Source of the DNA: Haematospirillum sp. H4485
GTDB lineage: Bacteria; Pseudomonadota; Alphaproteobacteria; Rhodospirillales; Rhodospirillaceae
DNA length: 64,000 bases
Assembly (NCBI RefSeq): GCF_012102745.1
Contig: NZ_JAAVSY010000001.1
Location: 1-64,000, forward strand
Direction: 5' to 3'
The notes beneath the pieces are model-generated. The model made no database searches. It saw nothing but the letters and a program-made list of their open reading frames with translations, and was not told the origin of the DNA. The position numbers and the translations under genes were made by a program. Below are positions 46,680-55,844 of the stretch, in pieces (the stretch's first letter is position 1; each line of letters starts with the position of its first letter).

Positions 46680-47915
46680 TCAAGGCGAAAGCGCACGTGC
46701 CCATGGCATGACGATTCCATCCGGGAATGGTGACAATCTGAACATGTGTGCCAAGCTTTGCCCCACATCGGCAAAGGTCTCGCGGATGCCTTCGTTGCCC
46801 GGTGGGATCCGGTGGCCAAATGCAAGAACGGGAACGTGTTCCCGTGTATGGTCGCTACCTTGCCAGGTAGGGTCGCAACCATGGTCTGCAGATACCAACA
46901 ACACGTCATTTTTGCCCAGGCAAGCCATCAGTTCGGGCAGTCTGTTGTCAAAGTGCTCCAGCCCGGCGGCATAACCAGCCACATCACGGCGGTGCCCCCA
47001 GGTTTGATCAAAGTCGACAAAGTTGGTCATGATAATACTGTTCGGCCCGGTATCTTTCATGGCCCGCAGGGTGGTGTCCCACAGTGCATTGTGGCCGCTG
47101 GCCTTGATGCTGCGGGTAATACCGACGTGGGCATAGATATCGGGGATCTTACCGATGCCGACAACGGTCCCACCAGCATTCGACAACTTCTCGAGAACGG
47201 TTGGGGCAGGGGGTTTGACAGCAAGGTCGCGCCGGTTTCCTGTTCGTTTGAAGGTATCTGCTGTTGTTCCGATAAAGGGCCGGGCAATCACACGGCATAT
47301 ATTGTAAGGCCTTACTTCCTCAAAGGCGATCTCACATAAATCGTACAGCCGTTGCAGGCCAAAGCTTTCCTCGTGGCAGGCAATCTGGAAAACAGAATCC
47401 GAGGATGTATAGAAAATGGGCCTGCCCGTTCGTACGTGTTCCTCACCCATCTCGGCGATAATGGTCGTCCCGGAGGCATGGCAGTTGCCAAGCCAGCCCG
47501 GCAGATCAAACCTGCGAACCAAGTTCTCCAACAGTGTGGGGGGGAACGTATTGTCCTTTTTCTCGAAGTAACCCCAGTCAAACCTTATGGGCACACCGGC
47601 CAGTTCCCAGTGACCGGATGGGGTGTCCTTGCCGCTGGAGATTTCACGGGCGGCAGCCCATGCGCCGATGATATCCGGTTGAGGGTTAAACCCGGCTGGT
47701 AGTTCCCCTGTCGCAAGACGCGCGGCCAAGCCAATCCCCAGGCGTTCAAGATTAGGAATCCGCAGTGGTCCCGAGCGCTCCGGGCTATCGGCCCGCCCAT
47801 CACGACACCATTGGGCTATATGGCCGATGGTGCTGGCTCCTTGGTCTCCGAAACGCTCTGCATCAGGCGTAGCGCCGATGCCAAAGGAGTCCATGATCAA
47901 GATAATGGCGCGCAT
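46680..47915 (-). CDS. deoB: Phosphopentomutase
   Basis: A 411-residue alkaline-phosphatase-superfamily mutase that moves phosphate from C1 to C5 of ribose or deoxyribose. Metal ligands lie in [13 protein letters not shown] and [21 protein letters not shown], and the phosphorylated Thr region is [10 protein letters not shown]. The ATG at 47915 has AGGAG upstream and lies inside the end of deoC (19-base overlap). Confidence 0.97.
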   Translation of the reverse strand: MRAIILIMDSFGIGATPDAERFGDQGASTIGHIAQWCRDGRADSPERSGPLRIPNLERLGIGLAARLATGELPAGFNPQPDIIGAWAAAREISSGKDTPSGHWELAGVPIRFDWGYFEKKDNTFPPTLLENLVRRFDLPGWLGNCHASGTTIIAEMGEEHVRTGRPIFYTSSDSVFQIACHEESFGLQRLYDLCEIAFEEVRPYNICRVIARPFIGTTADTFKRTGNRRDLAVKPPAPTVLEKLSNAGGTVVGIGKIPDIYAHVGITRSIKASGHNALWDTTLRAMKDTGPNSIIMTNFVDFDQTWGHRRDVAGYAAGLEHFDNRLPELMACLGKNDVLLVSADHGCDPTWQGSDHTREHVPVLAFGHRIPPGNEGIRETFADVGQSLAHMFRLSPFPDGIVMPWARALSP

Positions 47916-48730
47916 GCCGGTATTCTCCTGCCTCGTCGCCTTAGTACCCATGCCCTGCCGGGGGGGGCGCCTTTGTGGCCAAGGGTGGCCAGAATATCTG
48001 CCAAAAGCCCCGATGCACCAAAGCGGAATGTTTCGGGGCTTATCCAGTCAGGCCCCATAATCTGTTCTGCCAGATCAAGATAAAGCCCGGCATCGGCAAC
48101 GGTCCGGATTCCACCCGATGCCTTGAATCCTACCTTCCTGCCGCAGTCCCGAATGGTTTCAAGCATGATGCGGGCGGCGTCAGGCGTCGCATTGACATCA
48201 ACCTTTCCGGTAGAGGTTTTCAGGAAATCAGCACCGGCTGTGATACTGATTTCTCCGGCCTGGCGGATCAGGGCAGGATCACGCAGCATGCCCGTTTCAA
48301 GAATGGCCTTGAGAACCTTGGAGCCAGCGGCTTTGCGGCTTTGCGCAACCACAGACTGACCAGCCGCCGTATTGCCATCCAGCAGGGCAGACCAAGGGAA
48401 GACAACGTCGATCTCGTCGGCCCCTTGTTCAATGGCAGATTCAGCTTCCCGTGCCGCTGCTGCGGCATTTTCCCCGCCGTGTGGGAAGTTGGTAACCGTA
48501 GCCAGCCTTACATTCTTCAAGTTCTGCTTTACCAGCGCTGCCCTGGCTGCGGGAACAAGGTGTGGCCAGATGCACAGGGCGGCCGGTGCCCCGAAAGGTG
48601 TATTGGCCCTTTCAGCCATTGCGGAAACAGTTGCAGTATTATCTGCTGTATCCAGTGATGTCAGATCCATCAGGGACAGGGCCCGCTTGGCTGTCGTGGC
48701 CTGTTGCTGCAGAGTGCCTGTATCAGTCAT
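47897..48730 (-). CDS. deoC: Deoxyribose-phosphate aldolase
   Basis: A 277-residue class I aldolase cleaving deoxyribose-5-phosphate to glyceraldehyde-3-phosphate and acetaldehyde. The Schiff-base Lys is in [11 protein letters not shown], with a second active-site Lys in [11 protein letters not shown] and NFPHGG upstream. It is the longer E. coli-type enzyme. The C-terminus is extended by an Arg-rich tail ([12 protein letters not shown]) that overlaps the deoB start. Confidence 0.95.
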   Translation of the reverse strand: MTDTGTLQQQATTAKRALSLMDLTSLDTADNTATVSAMAERANTPFGAPAALCIWPHLVPAARAALVKQNLKNVRLATVTNFPHGGENAAAAAREAESAIEQGADEIDVVFPWSALLDGNTAAGQSVVAQSRKAAGSKVLKAILETGMLRDPALIRQAGEISITAGADFLKTSTGKVDVNATPDAARIMLETIRDCGRKVGFKASGGIRTVADAGLYLDLAEQIMGPDWISPETFRFGASGLLADILATLGHKGAPPGRAWVLRRRGRRIPACAPLS

Positions 48731-48811
48731 GCATCATTGTCCACAAAGTCAGGTGAAGCTATTAAAGCCCCGCAGGTCTACCCTGTCAGGCAGCCTGCGG
48801 GACAGCTGGAA

Positions 48812-50092
48812 TTAGAGCGACAAGAATATACCGGCAATTGTGGCGCTCATAAGGTTGGACAATGTGCCGGCTGTTACAACCCGAAGGCCATACTGTGTGA
48901 CCTCTGAACGGCGTTCGGGCGCTACAGCTGCAAAGCCGCCGGCAAGGATAGCAATTGAGGCGAAATTGGCAAAGCCGCACAGGGCAAAGGAAACAATGGC
49001 AATGGTCCGTGGGTCCAGAGCCTGCAGGCCGCTGGCTGCAACCGTTCCGGCATCTTTGAGATAGGCGGACAGCTGGCTGTAGGCCACAAATTCATTGATG
49101 ATCATTTTCTGGCCGATAAAGTTACCGGCGATCTGTGCATCCTGCCACGGTACGCCAATCATCCACGCCAAGGGAGAGAAGGCCGCCCCCATCAGGAATT
49201 CCAGATTCCATTCCGGATGACCAAAAAGACTGAAGAACCCCCCCACTGCTCCATTGCACAGGGCAATCAGGGCAATGAAGGCGATCAGCATGGCACCGAC
49301 ATTCAGCGCAATCTGCAAGCCGACCAATACGCCCGAGGCTGCAGCTTCGATGATGTTTGTTGGGCGTTTCTCGTCAAAGTGAATTTCGTTGAATTCGACC
49401 TGGCTGGGTTCGGTATCCGGATGAATAAGTTTTGCGAACAAAAGCCCACCGGGAATAGCCATGAACGAAGCCGCCAGCAGGTATTCCATCTTGACGCCCA
49501 TGCCGGCGTATCCTGCCAGTACCGAGCCAGCAACAGCGGCCATGCCGCTCGACATGACCGTAAACAATTCTGCCCCGTTCATACGGTTGATGAAGGGCTT
49601 GACGACGGCGGGCATTTCGCTTTGGCCAACAAAAATAGTGGTGACAGCCGAGAATGATTCCAGTCTGGATACGCCAATTACCTTGTGGAACAGGGTGCCC
49701 AGTATGATCACAAACCACTTCATCAGCCCAATGTAGTAGAGCACTGAAACAAGGGCGGTTACAAAAATGATGGCACTGAGGACGCGGAAGGCAAAGACAA
49801 AGCCGCTGTCGCCGAACAACACAAACATCTTGCTGTCAACAAGGCCGCCGAACAGAAAAGCAGCGCCTTCGTGACCATAATCCAGAACATGGTTTACGCC
49901 ATTTGCTGCAGCAGCCAGAACATCCTTGCCCAAGGGCACAAACAGAACCAGTGCCCCAATAGCAATCTGGCAAAGCAAGGCCGCAACAACAACCCTGGGC
50001 CTGATCGCACGGCGGTTATTGGAAATGGCCAGGCCGATCAACAGAAGGATGGCCATTCCAAGGAGGCTGCGCCAAATATCCATAAGTGTCAC
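48812..50092 (-). CDS. nupC: NupC-type concentrative nucleoside transporter
   Basis: A 426-residue inner-membrane symporter with about ten hydrophobic segments. GQSEMPAVVKPFINRM and NEFVAYSQLS are the CNT-family core motifs that bind nucleoside, and the C-terminal FALCGFANFASIAI follows. It is the first gene of the operon, importing nucleosides for deoC, deoB, cdd and udp. An 81-base gap precedes deoC. Confidence 0.95.
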   Translation of the reverse strand: MTLMDIWRSLLGMAILLLIGLAISNNRRAIRPRVVVAALLCQIAIGALVLFVPLGKDVLAAAANGVNHVLDYGHEGAAFLFGGLVDSKMFVLFGDSGFVFAFRVLSAIIFVTALVSVLYYIGLMKWFVIILGTLFHKVIGVSRLESFSAVTTIFVGQSEMPAVVKPFINRMNGAELFTVMSSGMAAVAGSVLAGYAGMGVKMEYLLAASFMAIPGGLLFAKLIHPDTEPSQVEFNEIHFDEKRPTNIIEAAASGVLVGLQIALNVGAMLIAFIALIALCNGAVGGFFSLFGHPEWNLEFLMGAAFSPLAWMIGVPWQDAQIAGNFIGQKMIINEFVAYSQLSAYLKDAGTVAASGLQALDPRTIAIVSFALCGFANFASIAILAGGFAAVAPERRSEVTQYGLRVVTAGTLSNLMSATIAGIFLSL

Positions 50093-50536
50093 CTAAATCG
50101 TTGACTCAATCATTCGCTTTGCGTGCCACAACCTGAAAAGACAGGCGCCATGTTTCCATGGGTCCAAGCGGCGGAATTCTGCCATGTTCAGAATTGGTCA
50201 CCGTCATATGTCTAGCCGTCTCCGGCAGGGCACCAGAACCATAGCAATTCATTCTGCGAAAGCGAGACTTTTGTGATGCAGGGATAAAAAAGCACTATCA
50301 CAGTCATGATATTGATTAAGAAAGAATTTTATGAATGTACTTTGTTTGCATGTTTCTGATTTTTTCTGCTTATGTGAGAAAGCTAGTGAGTGCCATAAGT
50401 TTTTGCCGTACCCCTTGATTGCAATCGAGTGGGCGGATCGCCTGTCGGTAAATTCCTGTAGAAAAAATGTTATCCCCTGAAAAATAAGGCTTGATTGTTT
50501 CGGTGCGGACGGCTACAAACCCGCCGTGCCTACGAC
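50093..50536. other. Leader region of the nucleoside operon
   Basis: This 444-base gap between nupC (minus) and tRNA-Glu (plus) is AT-rich in its middle (about 50270-50420) and must hold the promoters of both. Short TGTGA- and TCACA-containing pieces occur near 50290 and 50370, but they do not form a convincing CRP or DeoR-type palindrome. Confidence 0.4.
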
Positions 50537-50612
50537 GTCCCCATCGTCTAGAGGCCTAGGACACCGCCCTTTCACGGCGGCGACCGGGGTTCGAATCCCC
50601 GTGGGGACGCCA
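50537..50612 (+). tRNA. tRNA-Glu (anticodon TTC)
   Basis: A complete cloverleaf: acceptor GTCCCCA pairs with TGGGGAC, anticodon stem CCGCC/GGCGG with loop CTTTCAC (anticodon TTC), T arm with GTTCGAATC, discriminator G and an encoded CCA. It reads GAA/GAG codons. Confidence 0.97.
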
Positions 50613-50628
50613 AGAGCACAAGCGGGAG

Positions 50629-50661
50629 AGGCTCCTTTTCAAATGAAAAGGCGCCTTTTTT
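50629..50661 (+). terminator. Rho-independent terminator after tRNA-Glu
   Basis: An 11-pair stem with one mismatch (50629-50640 with 50645-50656), AAAT loop and a T run directly after. It ends the tRNA transcript before the RluA-family gene. Confidence 0.85.
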
Positions 50662-50752
50662 ATTACTTTTTCTTTGGGCTGTTCCGCGATCAGAAGCGTT
50701 GCCGTGTTTCTTGATTCTGACGGGTGCCTCGTGTTTGCAGGATGGACCAACC

Positions 50753-51439
50753 ATGACCCCCGATGAAGCCAGACAACGTGTTCTTTACCGGGACCGGCTT
50801 GTTCTGGTTCTTGATAAACCTGCTGGAATGCCTGTTCATGCAGGACCAGGGGGCGGTGATACGGTCGAGGATTATTTCCGCTATTTGTGTTTTGAACACC
50901 CGCGCCCCCCTTCTTTGGCCCATCGTCTGGATCGGGATACATCCGGATGCCTGATCTTGGGCCGTCATCACAAGGGGTTGCGGCGGATGGGCAAGCTGTT
51001 TCAGCAGGGGGCTGTTGGTAAAGTCTATTGGGCTGTCACAACGGGAATTCCAGAGGTTGGTGCAGGTGTTGTAGACCAGCCCTTGAGCAAGCTGACTCCC
51101 GCCGGTGGGTGGAAAATGGTTGTGGATCCAGCGGGAGGGCAGCCTTCTGTGACCGAATATCGGGTTCTTGGGCGTTCTTCGCAGGGGCTGGCGTGGATTG
51201 AATGTCGCCCCAGAACAGGGCGTACCCACCAGATTCGGGTGCATATGGCGCATATTGGTGCCCCGTTGCTGGGGGACCGGGTTTACGGCGATGTGGGTCA
51301 GCGGGTCCGTATGCATCTTCATGCCCGTTCGGTCCGCATTCCCCTGTATGCTGAAAAGCCACCGATTTTTGTAGATGCCCCCCCGCCAGAGCATATGCGG
51401 GATGCCTTGAAGGCATGTGGGTGGGACGGCATTCCCTAG
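50753..51439 (+). CDS. RluA family pseudouridine synthase
   Basis: A 228-residue single-domain synthase with no S4 domain. The catalytic Asp lies in AHRLDRDTSGCLILGR near residue 64, and RTGRTHQIRVHMAHIGAPLLGD follows. It resembles RluA/RluE-type or TruC-like enzymes acting on rRNA or tRNA; the target uridine cannot be named. AGGATGG precedes the ATG at 50753. It is convergent with the KamA-like gene, with overlapping stops. Confidence 0.9.
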   Translation: MTPDEARQRVLYRDRLVLVLDKPAGMPVHAGPGGGDTVEDYFRYLCFEHPRPPSLAHRLDRDTSGCLILGRHHKGLRRMGKLFQQGAVGKVYWAVTTGIPEVGAGVVDQPLSKLTPAGGWKMVVDPAGGQPSVTEYRVLGRSSQGLAWIECRPRTGRTHQIRVHMAHIGAPLLGDRVYGDVGQRVRMHLHARSVRIPLYAEKPPIFVDAPPPEHMRDALKACGWDGIP

Positions 51440-52386
51440 GCTTGGGAGTCTGCCCAGTCCTCTGGCCAGCTGGGGCCAAGTGGAACCTTGCCCAGGGCAC
51501 CGGGACGATCTAGGATATAGTGTGGCAGGGCGATGCCCGTCAGGCGTCCGCGCAAAGCTTTCAGCAGGGCACGTCCCTCCTCTATTTCCAGCCGGAAGTG
51601 GCTGGTTCCCTTGGCCATGTCAGGGTGGTGAAGGTAGTAGGGCTTGATCCTGTTGCGCAGGCAGGCACGAAACAGGGCCTCCAATGCATCCACGTTGTTG
51701 TTGACGTCTTTCAGAAGCACAGTCTGTGAAACAAGTGGAATTCCCGCTTTGCTCAGGCTTGCAACAGCATGGCAGACTTCGGGGGCAAATTCATCGGCGT
51801 GGTTGACGTGAATGGCAACCCAGACGGTGGCCCTGTCCAGGGAAGTCAATGCGGTAACAAGGTCTGGTGTAATGCGCTTGGGGTCATGGATGGGCAGGCG
51901 CGTATGGAAGCGAATCAGTTCGATATGATCCATGCTGTCCAATGCGCCGAGGATGTAGTGCAGGCGCCGGGGTGACAGCAGCAGGGGGTCTCCGCCTGTC
52001 AGGATGACCTCGCGCAGTTCCGTGTGGTCTGCAATGTAGGACAGGGCTTTCTCAAGCTCTTCATCATTCAGGCTTTCAGAGCCTGGTCCCACAACTTCGC
52101 GGCGGAAACAGAAGCGGCAGTAGGCTGCACAAACGTGTACCGGCTTGAGAAGAACCCGGTCCGGGTAACGATGAACAATCCCAGCTATCGGGCTCTTCAG
52201 GCTGTCGCCGATTGGGTCAGCCAATTCATCGGGGGTTGTAAGCAGTTCCTTGACAGAGGGCCGGAATTGTCGCGCCAAAGGGCTGTCGTCCGGCAGATCA
52301 GCCATTTGACGTTCAAGGAAAGGGGTTGTGCGCACAGCGTAACGGCGCGCAACATCCTCAAGCTGGTCCTGCGCTTCTGTCATCAT
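51436..52386 (-). CDS. Lysine 2,3-aminomutase-like radical SAM protein (KamA/EpmB)
   Basis: About 316 residues from the ATG at 52386. The radical-SAM motif is CAAYCRFCFRR; ILTGGDPLLLSPRRL and IKPYYLHHPD with the PLP-lysine region at the C-terminus match the KamA/EpmB family. EpmB beta-lysine production modifies EF-P in enterobacteria, but no epmA is near, so the role is open. The frame stays open far upstream (to 52791); the true start is uncertain because family members carry about 30 more N-terminal residues and there is no clear ribosome binding site. Confidence 0.85.
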   Translation of the reverse strand: MMTEAQDQLEDVARRYAVRTTPFLERQMADLPDDSPLARQFRPSVKELLTTPDELADPIGDSLKSPIAGIVHRYPDRVLLKPVHVCAAYCRFCFRREVVGPGSESLNDEELEKALSYIADHTELREVILTGGDPLLLSPRRLHYILGALDSMDHIELIRFHTRLPIHDPKRITPDLVTALTSLDRATVWVAIHVNHADEFAPEVCHAVASLSKAGIPLVSQTVLLKDVNNNVDALEALFRACLRNRIKPYYLHHPDMAKGTSHFRLEIEEGRALLKALRGRLTGIALPHYILDRPGALGKVPLGPSWPEDWADSQA

Positions 52387-52497
52387 GATTGGCAGCGGTA
52401 TACCCGGTATGGCCCGGAAAGCAAGACGTTTGCATAATAGTTTGTCTTTACAACAGGATTTTTTAACCAGATCCGTGGACACTGTTCCCCACAAGCG

Positions 52498-53415
52498 ATG
52501 AACAGGGGGGGCAGTGCGGTGCATTATAAGGCTATCAAGGTGGAAATTACGCAGCCTATCCCGTATACGAACCAGAATTTTTATGAAATCGTGTGGGCTG
52601 CGCGGCTGGAAGTCTTTCGTCAGGCCTTGGAGGGTGGAGCCAAGACGCCATTCGATATTATAGCTTGCCTCGTTAATCTGGAGCAACAGTTTACCTTTGG
52701 TGTAGAGAAACTGCCTTCCCCGACAGGCGATGGTACTTTGTACCTTAACGGTGTTGTAAGGCTGGTGCCAAATCCTGACAGCAATCAGCAAAGCCTATCC
52801 GCACCATCATACAGCTTTAATCAGATACTCTCTGCGGTCGTGCAGCATTGTGATGATAAGGTTAAGTCTATTGTAGAGCTTGGTGCCGGTTATGGTCGTA
52901 ACCTGATGGAGCTGCGCCATCATCTGCGGCGCCCTGACCTTGCGCTCATCGGGGCTGAATATACCCAGTCCGGACGGGACGCCATGGAGTTCTTCAATGC
53001 CAGTTTTCCGGATCTAACCCCGATTCAAACCGTTTTTACCGATCACCGCCTGGCATCCTTTCCTTTTATTCCCGGTAAGGACAAGGTGCTGGTTTTTAGC
53101 TGCCACTCCCTTGAGCAGGTTGAGAAGTTACCGTTGGATTTCTTTGTCAATCTTGCAGCTTCTGCGGAGGACATCACCGGTGTCCATATCGAACCATTCG
53201 GTTTTCAGGCAGTCCCCAGAAGCGCGTGGAGCGCTGTCAATCATGCGCACAACGCCTTTATCCGCTTCAAGGATTATAACCTGAACATGTGGGCGTGCCT
53301 GGAACATGCTGTGCGTGAACAGGCCATCACGATAACCGGTGTGGCTCTCAATGCATCCTTTGCCCAGCCGGAGAATCCATCGTCTGTTGTTGTCTGGAAA
53401 AAGTGTACCGCTTGA
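52498..53415 (+). CDS. Orphan SAM-dependent methyltransferase-like protein
   Basis: A 305-residue protein. The only recognisable feature is the SAM-binding motif I, SIVELGAGYGRNLMEL, near residue 124, followed by IGAEYTQSGRDAMEFF (acidic loop) about 20 residues later. The N-terminal 110 residues match no family I know. GC content is lower than in flanking genes. The start may be the ATG at 52498 or a GTG at 52519 after a G-rich stretch. Its TGA directly abuts the convergent thioesterase stop (TGATCA). The 5' end lies over the unassigned upstream frame of the KamA-like gene. Confidence 0.65.
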   Translation: MNRGGSAVHYKAIKVEITQPIPYTNQNFYEIVWAARLEVFRQALEGGAKTPFDIIACLVNLEQQFTFGVEKLPSPTGDGTLYLNGVVRLVPNPDSNQQSLSAPSYSFNQILSAVVQHCDDKVKSIVELGAGYGRNLMELRHHLRRPDLALIGAEYTQSGRDAMEFFNASFPDLTPIQTVFTDHRLASFPFIPGKDKVLVFSCHSLEQVEKLPLDFFVNLAASAEDITGVHIEPFGFQAVPRSAWSAVNHAHNAFIRFKDYNLNMWACLEHAVREQAITITGVALNASFAQPENPSSVVVWKKCTA

Positions 53416-53949
53416 TCAGGCCTTGCGTTCCAAGGCACCAACTTCAACATCATTCCAGCTTTCAATCCAATGTGGAAGCGGAGGACGCAACCCTGAATCG
53501 GCGCCAAGCATTGTGGCAATGTGACTGGGGTCTACAACGCCGGCCGCGTCGACAAAGCAGGTTTTGACCATGGCAATACAGGCCACAACGCCCTTGCGGG
53601 TCACGAACTTCTGCTCGATCCACAGCCAGCGATCATCCCAGCACACAAGCCGTGTTTCAAGCTGGAACGGCTGAAAAGGCCGCAATCCCTTGCGATAGCG
53701 TAGCATCTGGGCCCCGACCATTGCCTGCAGCTTGTTTTTCAGGATCAGCTTCCACATGCCACAGCGCATCATCAGGTCGATCCGGCCAAGATCCATGATC
53801 GCAGCATAGTGCGCGTTGTTCATGTGAATATTCAGGTCAACATCCGATGGCCAAACCCGACCCTTCAGGACCGAGGTTTCGGTAAAGCCCAGCCGTGGCC
53901 GGAACCAGACACATACCAGAAGCCACAGGAAACGCAGCCAGAGAGTCAT
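53416..53949 (-). CDS. Hotdog-fold acyl-CoA thioesterase family protein
   Basis: A 177-residue protein with a short N-terminal hydrophobic segment (LWLRFLWLLVCVWF) and a 4HBT/THEM6-type hotdog domain starting at WPSDVDLNIHMNNAHYAAIMDLGR, with the Asp/His/Asn residues of this family. It probably hydrolyses acyl-CoA or acts on acyl esters at the membrane. It is the last gene of the fatty-acid block, after a hairpin (53975-54013). Confidence 0.82.
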   Translation of the reverse strand: MTLWLRFLWLLVCVWFRPRLGFTETSVLKGRVWPSDVDLNIHMNNAHYAAIMDLGRIDLMMRCGMWKLILKNKLQAMVGAQMLRYRKGLRPFQPFQLETRLVCWDDRWLWIEQKFVTRKGVVACIAMVKTCFVDAAGVVDPSHIATMLGADSGLRPPLPHWIESWNDVEVGALERKA

Positions 53950-53974
53950 CGTGTGTGGCCTGCCTGAGGGGATG

Positions 53975-54013
53975 GTCCGTCTTTTATACGTGGTTAAGGA
54001 ACAAAAGACGGAC
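53975..54013 (-). terminator. Hairpin between fadE-like and thioesterase genes
   Basis: Perfect 11-bp arms (53975-53985 and 54003-54013) with a 17-base loop, 15 bases past the dehydrogenase stop. It may end or attenuate the fad transcript before the thioesterase gene. The T-rich arm is internal, so efficiency is unclear. Confidence 0.5.
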
Positions 54014-54027
54014 AGGAAAGGAGTATC

Positions 54028-55824
54028 CTAGAAGGCGTCGTCGGGGAAGTCCATCATGCTTGAGGCACCGCTCATCAGCCCGGAAAACAGGGCACCCGTC
54101 TGTGGCAGGACCCGCTGCATGAAGAAACGGGCCGTGGCAATCTTGGCCTCGTAGAATGCGGCATCTCCGTTGGTACCCGTAGCCAGTTTGTCGCGCGCGA
54201 CATCAACACTGCGACACCACAGATAGGCAATGGCTGTCAGGCCAAAGAGCCGCAGGAAATCAGACGATGCCGCGCCGGCTTCATCGCGGTTGGCCATGGC
54301 CTTTTGTGCGATAAAACCTGTGGCTTGTTGCAGGCGCGTGAATGCCTTGGCCAGCGGGGCAACAAATTCTTCCATAGCCTCATCTTCGCCTTTGGCAGCG
54401 ATGTAGTCGGATACCGGGTGAAAGAATCGTCGCAGGTAACGTCCAGCGAAAGCGGGCATCTTGCGGCCGACCAGATCCAGGGCCTGGATGCCGTTGGTAC
54501 CTTCGTAAATCTGGGCGATACGTGCGTCGCGGACGTATTGCTCCATACCCCATTCACGAATATAGCCATGTCCGCCGTAAACCTGAACGCCCAGGTTGGT
54601 TGCCTCTGACCCCAGGTCGGTGATCAGGGCTTTGACGATAGGGGTCATCAGGGCCACCAGATCATCCGCTTCCTGGCGCACATCTGGGTCCGGATGTGCG
54701 GTTGCCAGATCCAGTGCATGGGAAACCCAGGCCACCAAAGCACGTGATCCTTCCATGGTGGCACGCTGGGTCAGCAACATCTTGCGGACATCAGGATGAA
54801 CCAGAATGGGATCGGCCTTGGCTTCGGGCTTTTTGGCACCACTCAGGGCGCGCCCCTGAATCCGGTCACGGGCATAGGCTACGGCCCCTTGGTATGATGC
54901 TTCGCCCAGTCCAAGCCCCTGGACACCAACGGCCAGCCGCTCGGTGTTCATCATCGTGAACATGGCACGCATGCCTTTATGTGGTTCTCCTACCAGCCAC
55001 CCGGTTGCGTCATCAAAATTCATGACACAGGTTGCAGACGCCTTGATCCCCATCTTGTGTTCAATCGAACCGCACATGACACCGTTGCGCTGGCCCGGGT
55101 TTCCTGCCGGATCCGGCAGGAATTTCGGTACCACAAACAGGGAAATGCCCCTGGCGCCCTCGGGTGCTCCGGGTAGTTTGGCCAGAACCAGGTGGATAAT
55201 GTTCTCGCTCAGGTCATGTTCCCCGGCCGAGATAAAAATCTTGGTGCCCGTAATGCGATAGCTGCCGTCCGGGTTGGGGTCAGCCTTGGTGCGGATCATA
55301 CCCAGGTCTGTTCCGCAATGCGGTTCGGTCAGGCACATGGTTCCTGACCATTCACCAGAGACCAGCTTCGGAAGATAAACGTTTTTCTGCTCTTCCGTGC
55401 CATAGGCCGACAGCGAGACATACGCGCCATGGGTCAGGCCGGGGTACATGCCAAAGCTGAGGTTTGCCGAGCAGATCATCTCTTCCACCAAGCTGTTGAC
55501 CAGCTTGGGCATGCCCTGGCCCCCATAGTCCGGAGAGCAGGCAATGGCCGCCCATCCAGCCTCGCAGAATGCCCGGTAGGCATCACGGAAACCCGAGGGT
55601 GTTCGTACCACCCCGTTTTCATAGGTGCAGCCTTCCTCGTCACCGGGACGGTTGAGAGGGTAGAGGACCTGCTCGCAGAACTTGGCAGCTTCTTCCAGCA
55701 CGGCGTCCAGGACATCCGGTGTCATGTCTTCATAGCCGGGCAGGGTATGCAGCGCGCCACCGTCAAAAAGCTCGTGCAGGACAAAGCGCATCTCACGCAG
55801 GGGGGCCTTGTAGGGAGCGGCCAT
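54028..55824 (-). CDS. fadE: FadE/YusJ-type acyl-CoA dehydrogenase
   Basis: A 598-residue flavoenzyme oxidising acyl-CoA to trans-2-enoyl-CoA. The middle domain has SGTMCLTEPHCGTDLGMI (FAD binding) and the C-terminal half has VYGGHGYIREWGMEQYVRDARI AQIYEGTNGIQALDLVGRK-type motifs, then an extra C-terminal domain (PF12806-like). Length matches B. subtilis FadE (YusJ) and the AcdH/DmdC group. It lies 20 bases after the FadN-like gene. Confidence 0.93.
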   Translation of the reverse strand: MAAPYKAPLREMRFVLHELFDGGALHTLPGYEDMTPDVLDAVLEEAAKFCEQVLYPLNRPGDEEGCTYENGVVRTPSGFRDAYRAFCEAGWAAIACSPDYGGQGMPKLVNSLVEEMICSANLSFGMYPGLTHGAYVSLSAYGTEEQKNVYLPKLVSGEWSGTMCLTEPHCGTDLGMIRTKADPNPDGSYRITGTKIFISAGEHDLSENIIHLVLAKLPGAPEGARGISLFVVPKFLPDPAGNPGQRNGVMCGSIEHKMGIKASATCVMNFDDATGWLVGEPHKGMRAMFTMMNTERLAVGVQGLGLGEASYQGAVAYARDRIQGRALSGAKKPEAKADPILVHPDVRKMLLTQRATMEGSRALVAWVSHALDLATAHPDPDVRQEADDLVALMTPIVKALITDLGSEATNLGVQVYGGHGYIREWGMEQYVRDARIAQIYEGTNGIQALDLVGRKMPAFAGRYLRRFFHPVSDYIAAKGEDEAMEEFVAPLAKAFTRLQQATGFIAQKAMANRDEAGAASSDFLRLFGLTAIAYLWCRSVDVARDKLATGTNGDAAFYEAKIATARFFMQRVLPQTGALFSGLMSGASSMMDFPDDAF

Positions 55825-55844
55825 GGCGTTTTTCCTTCAGCTTG

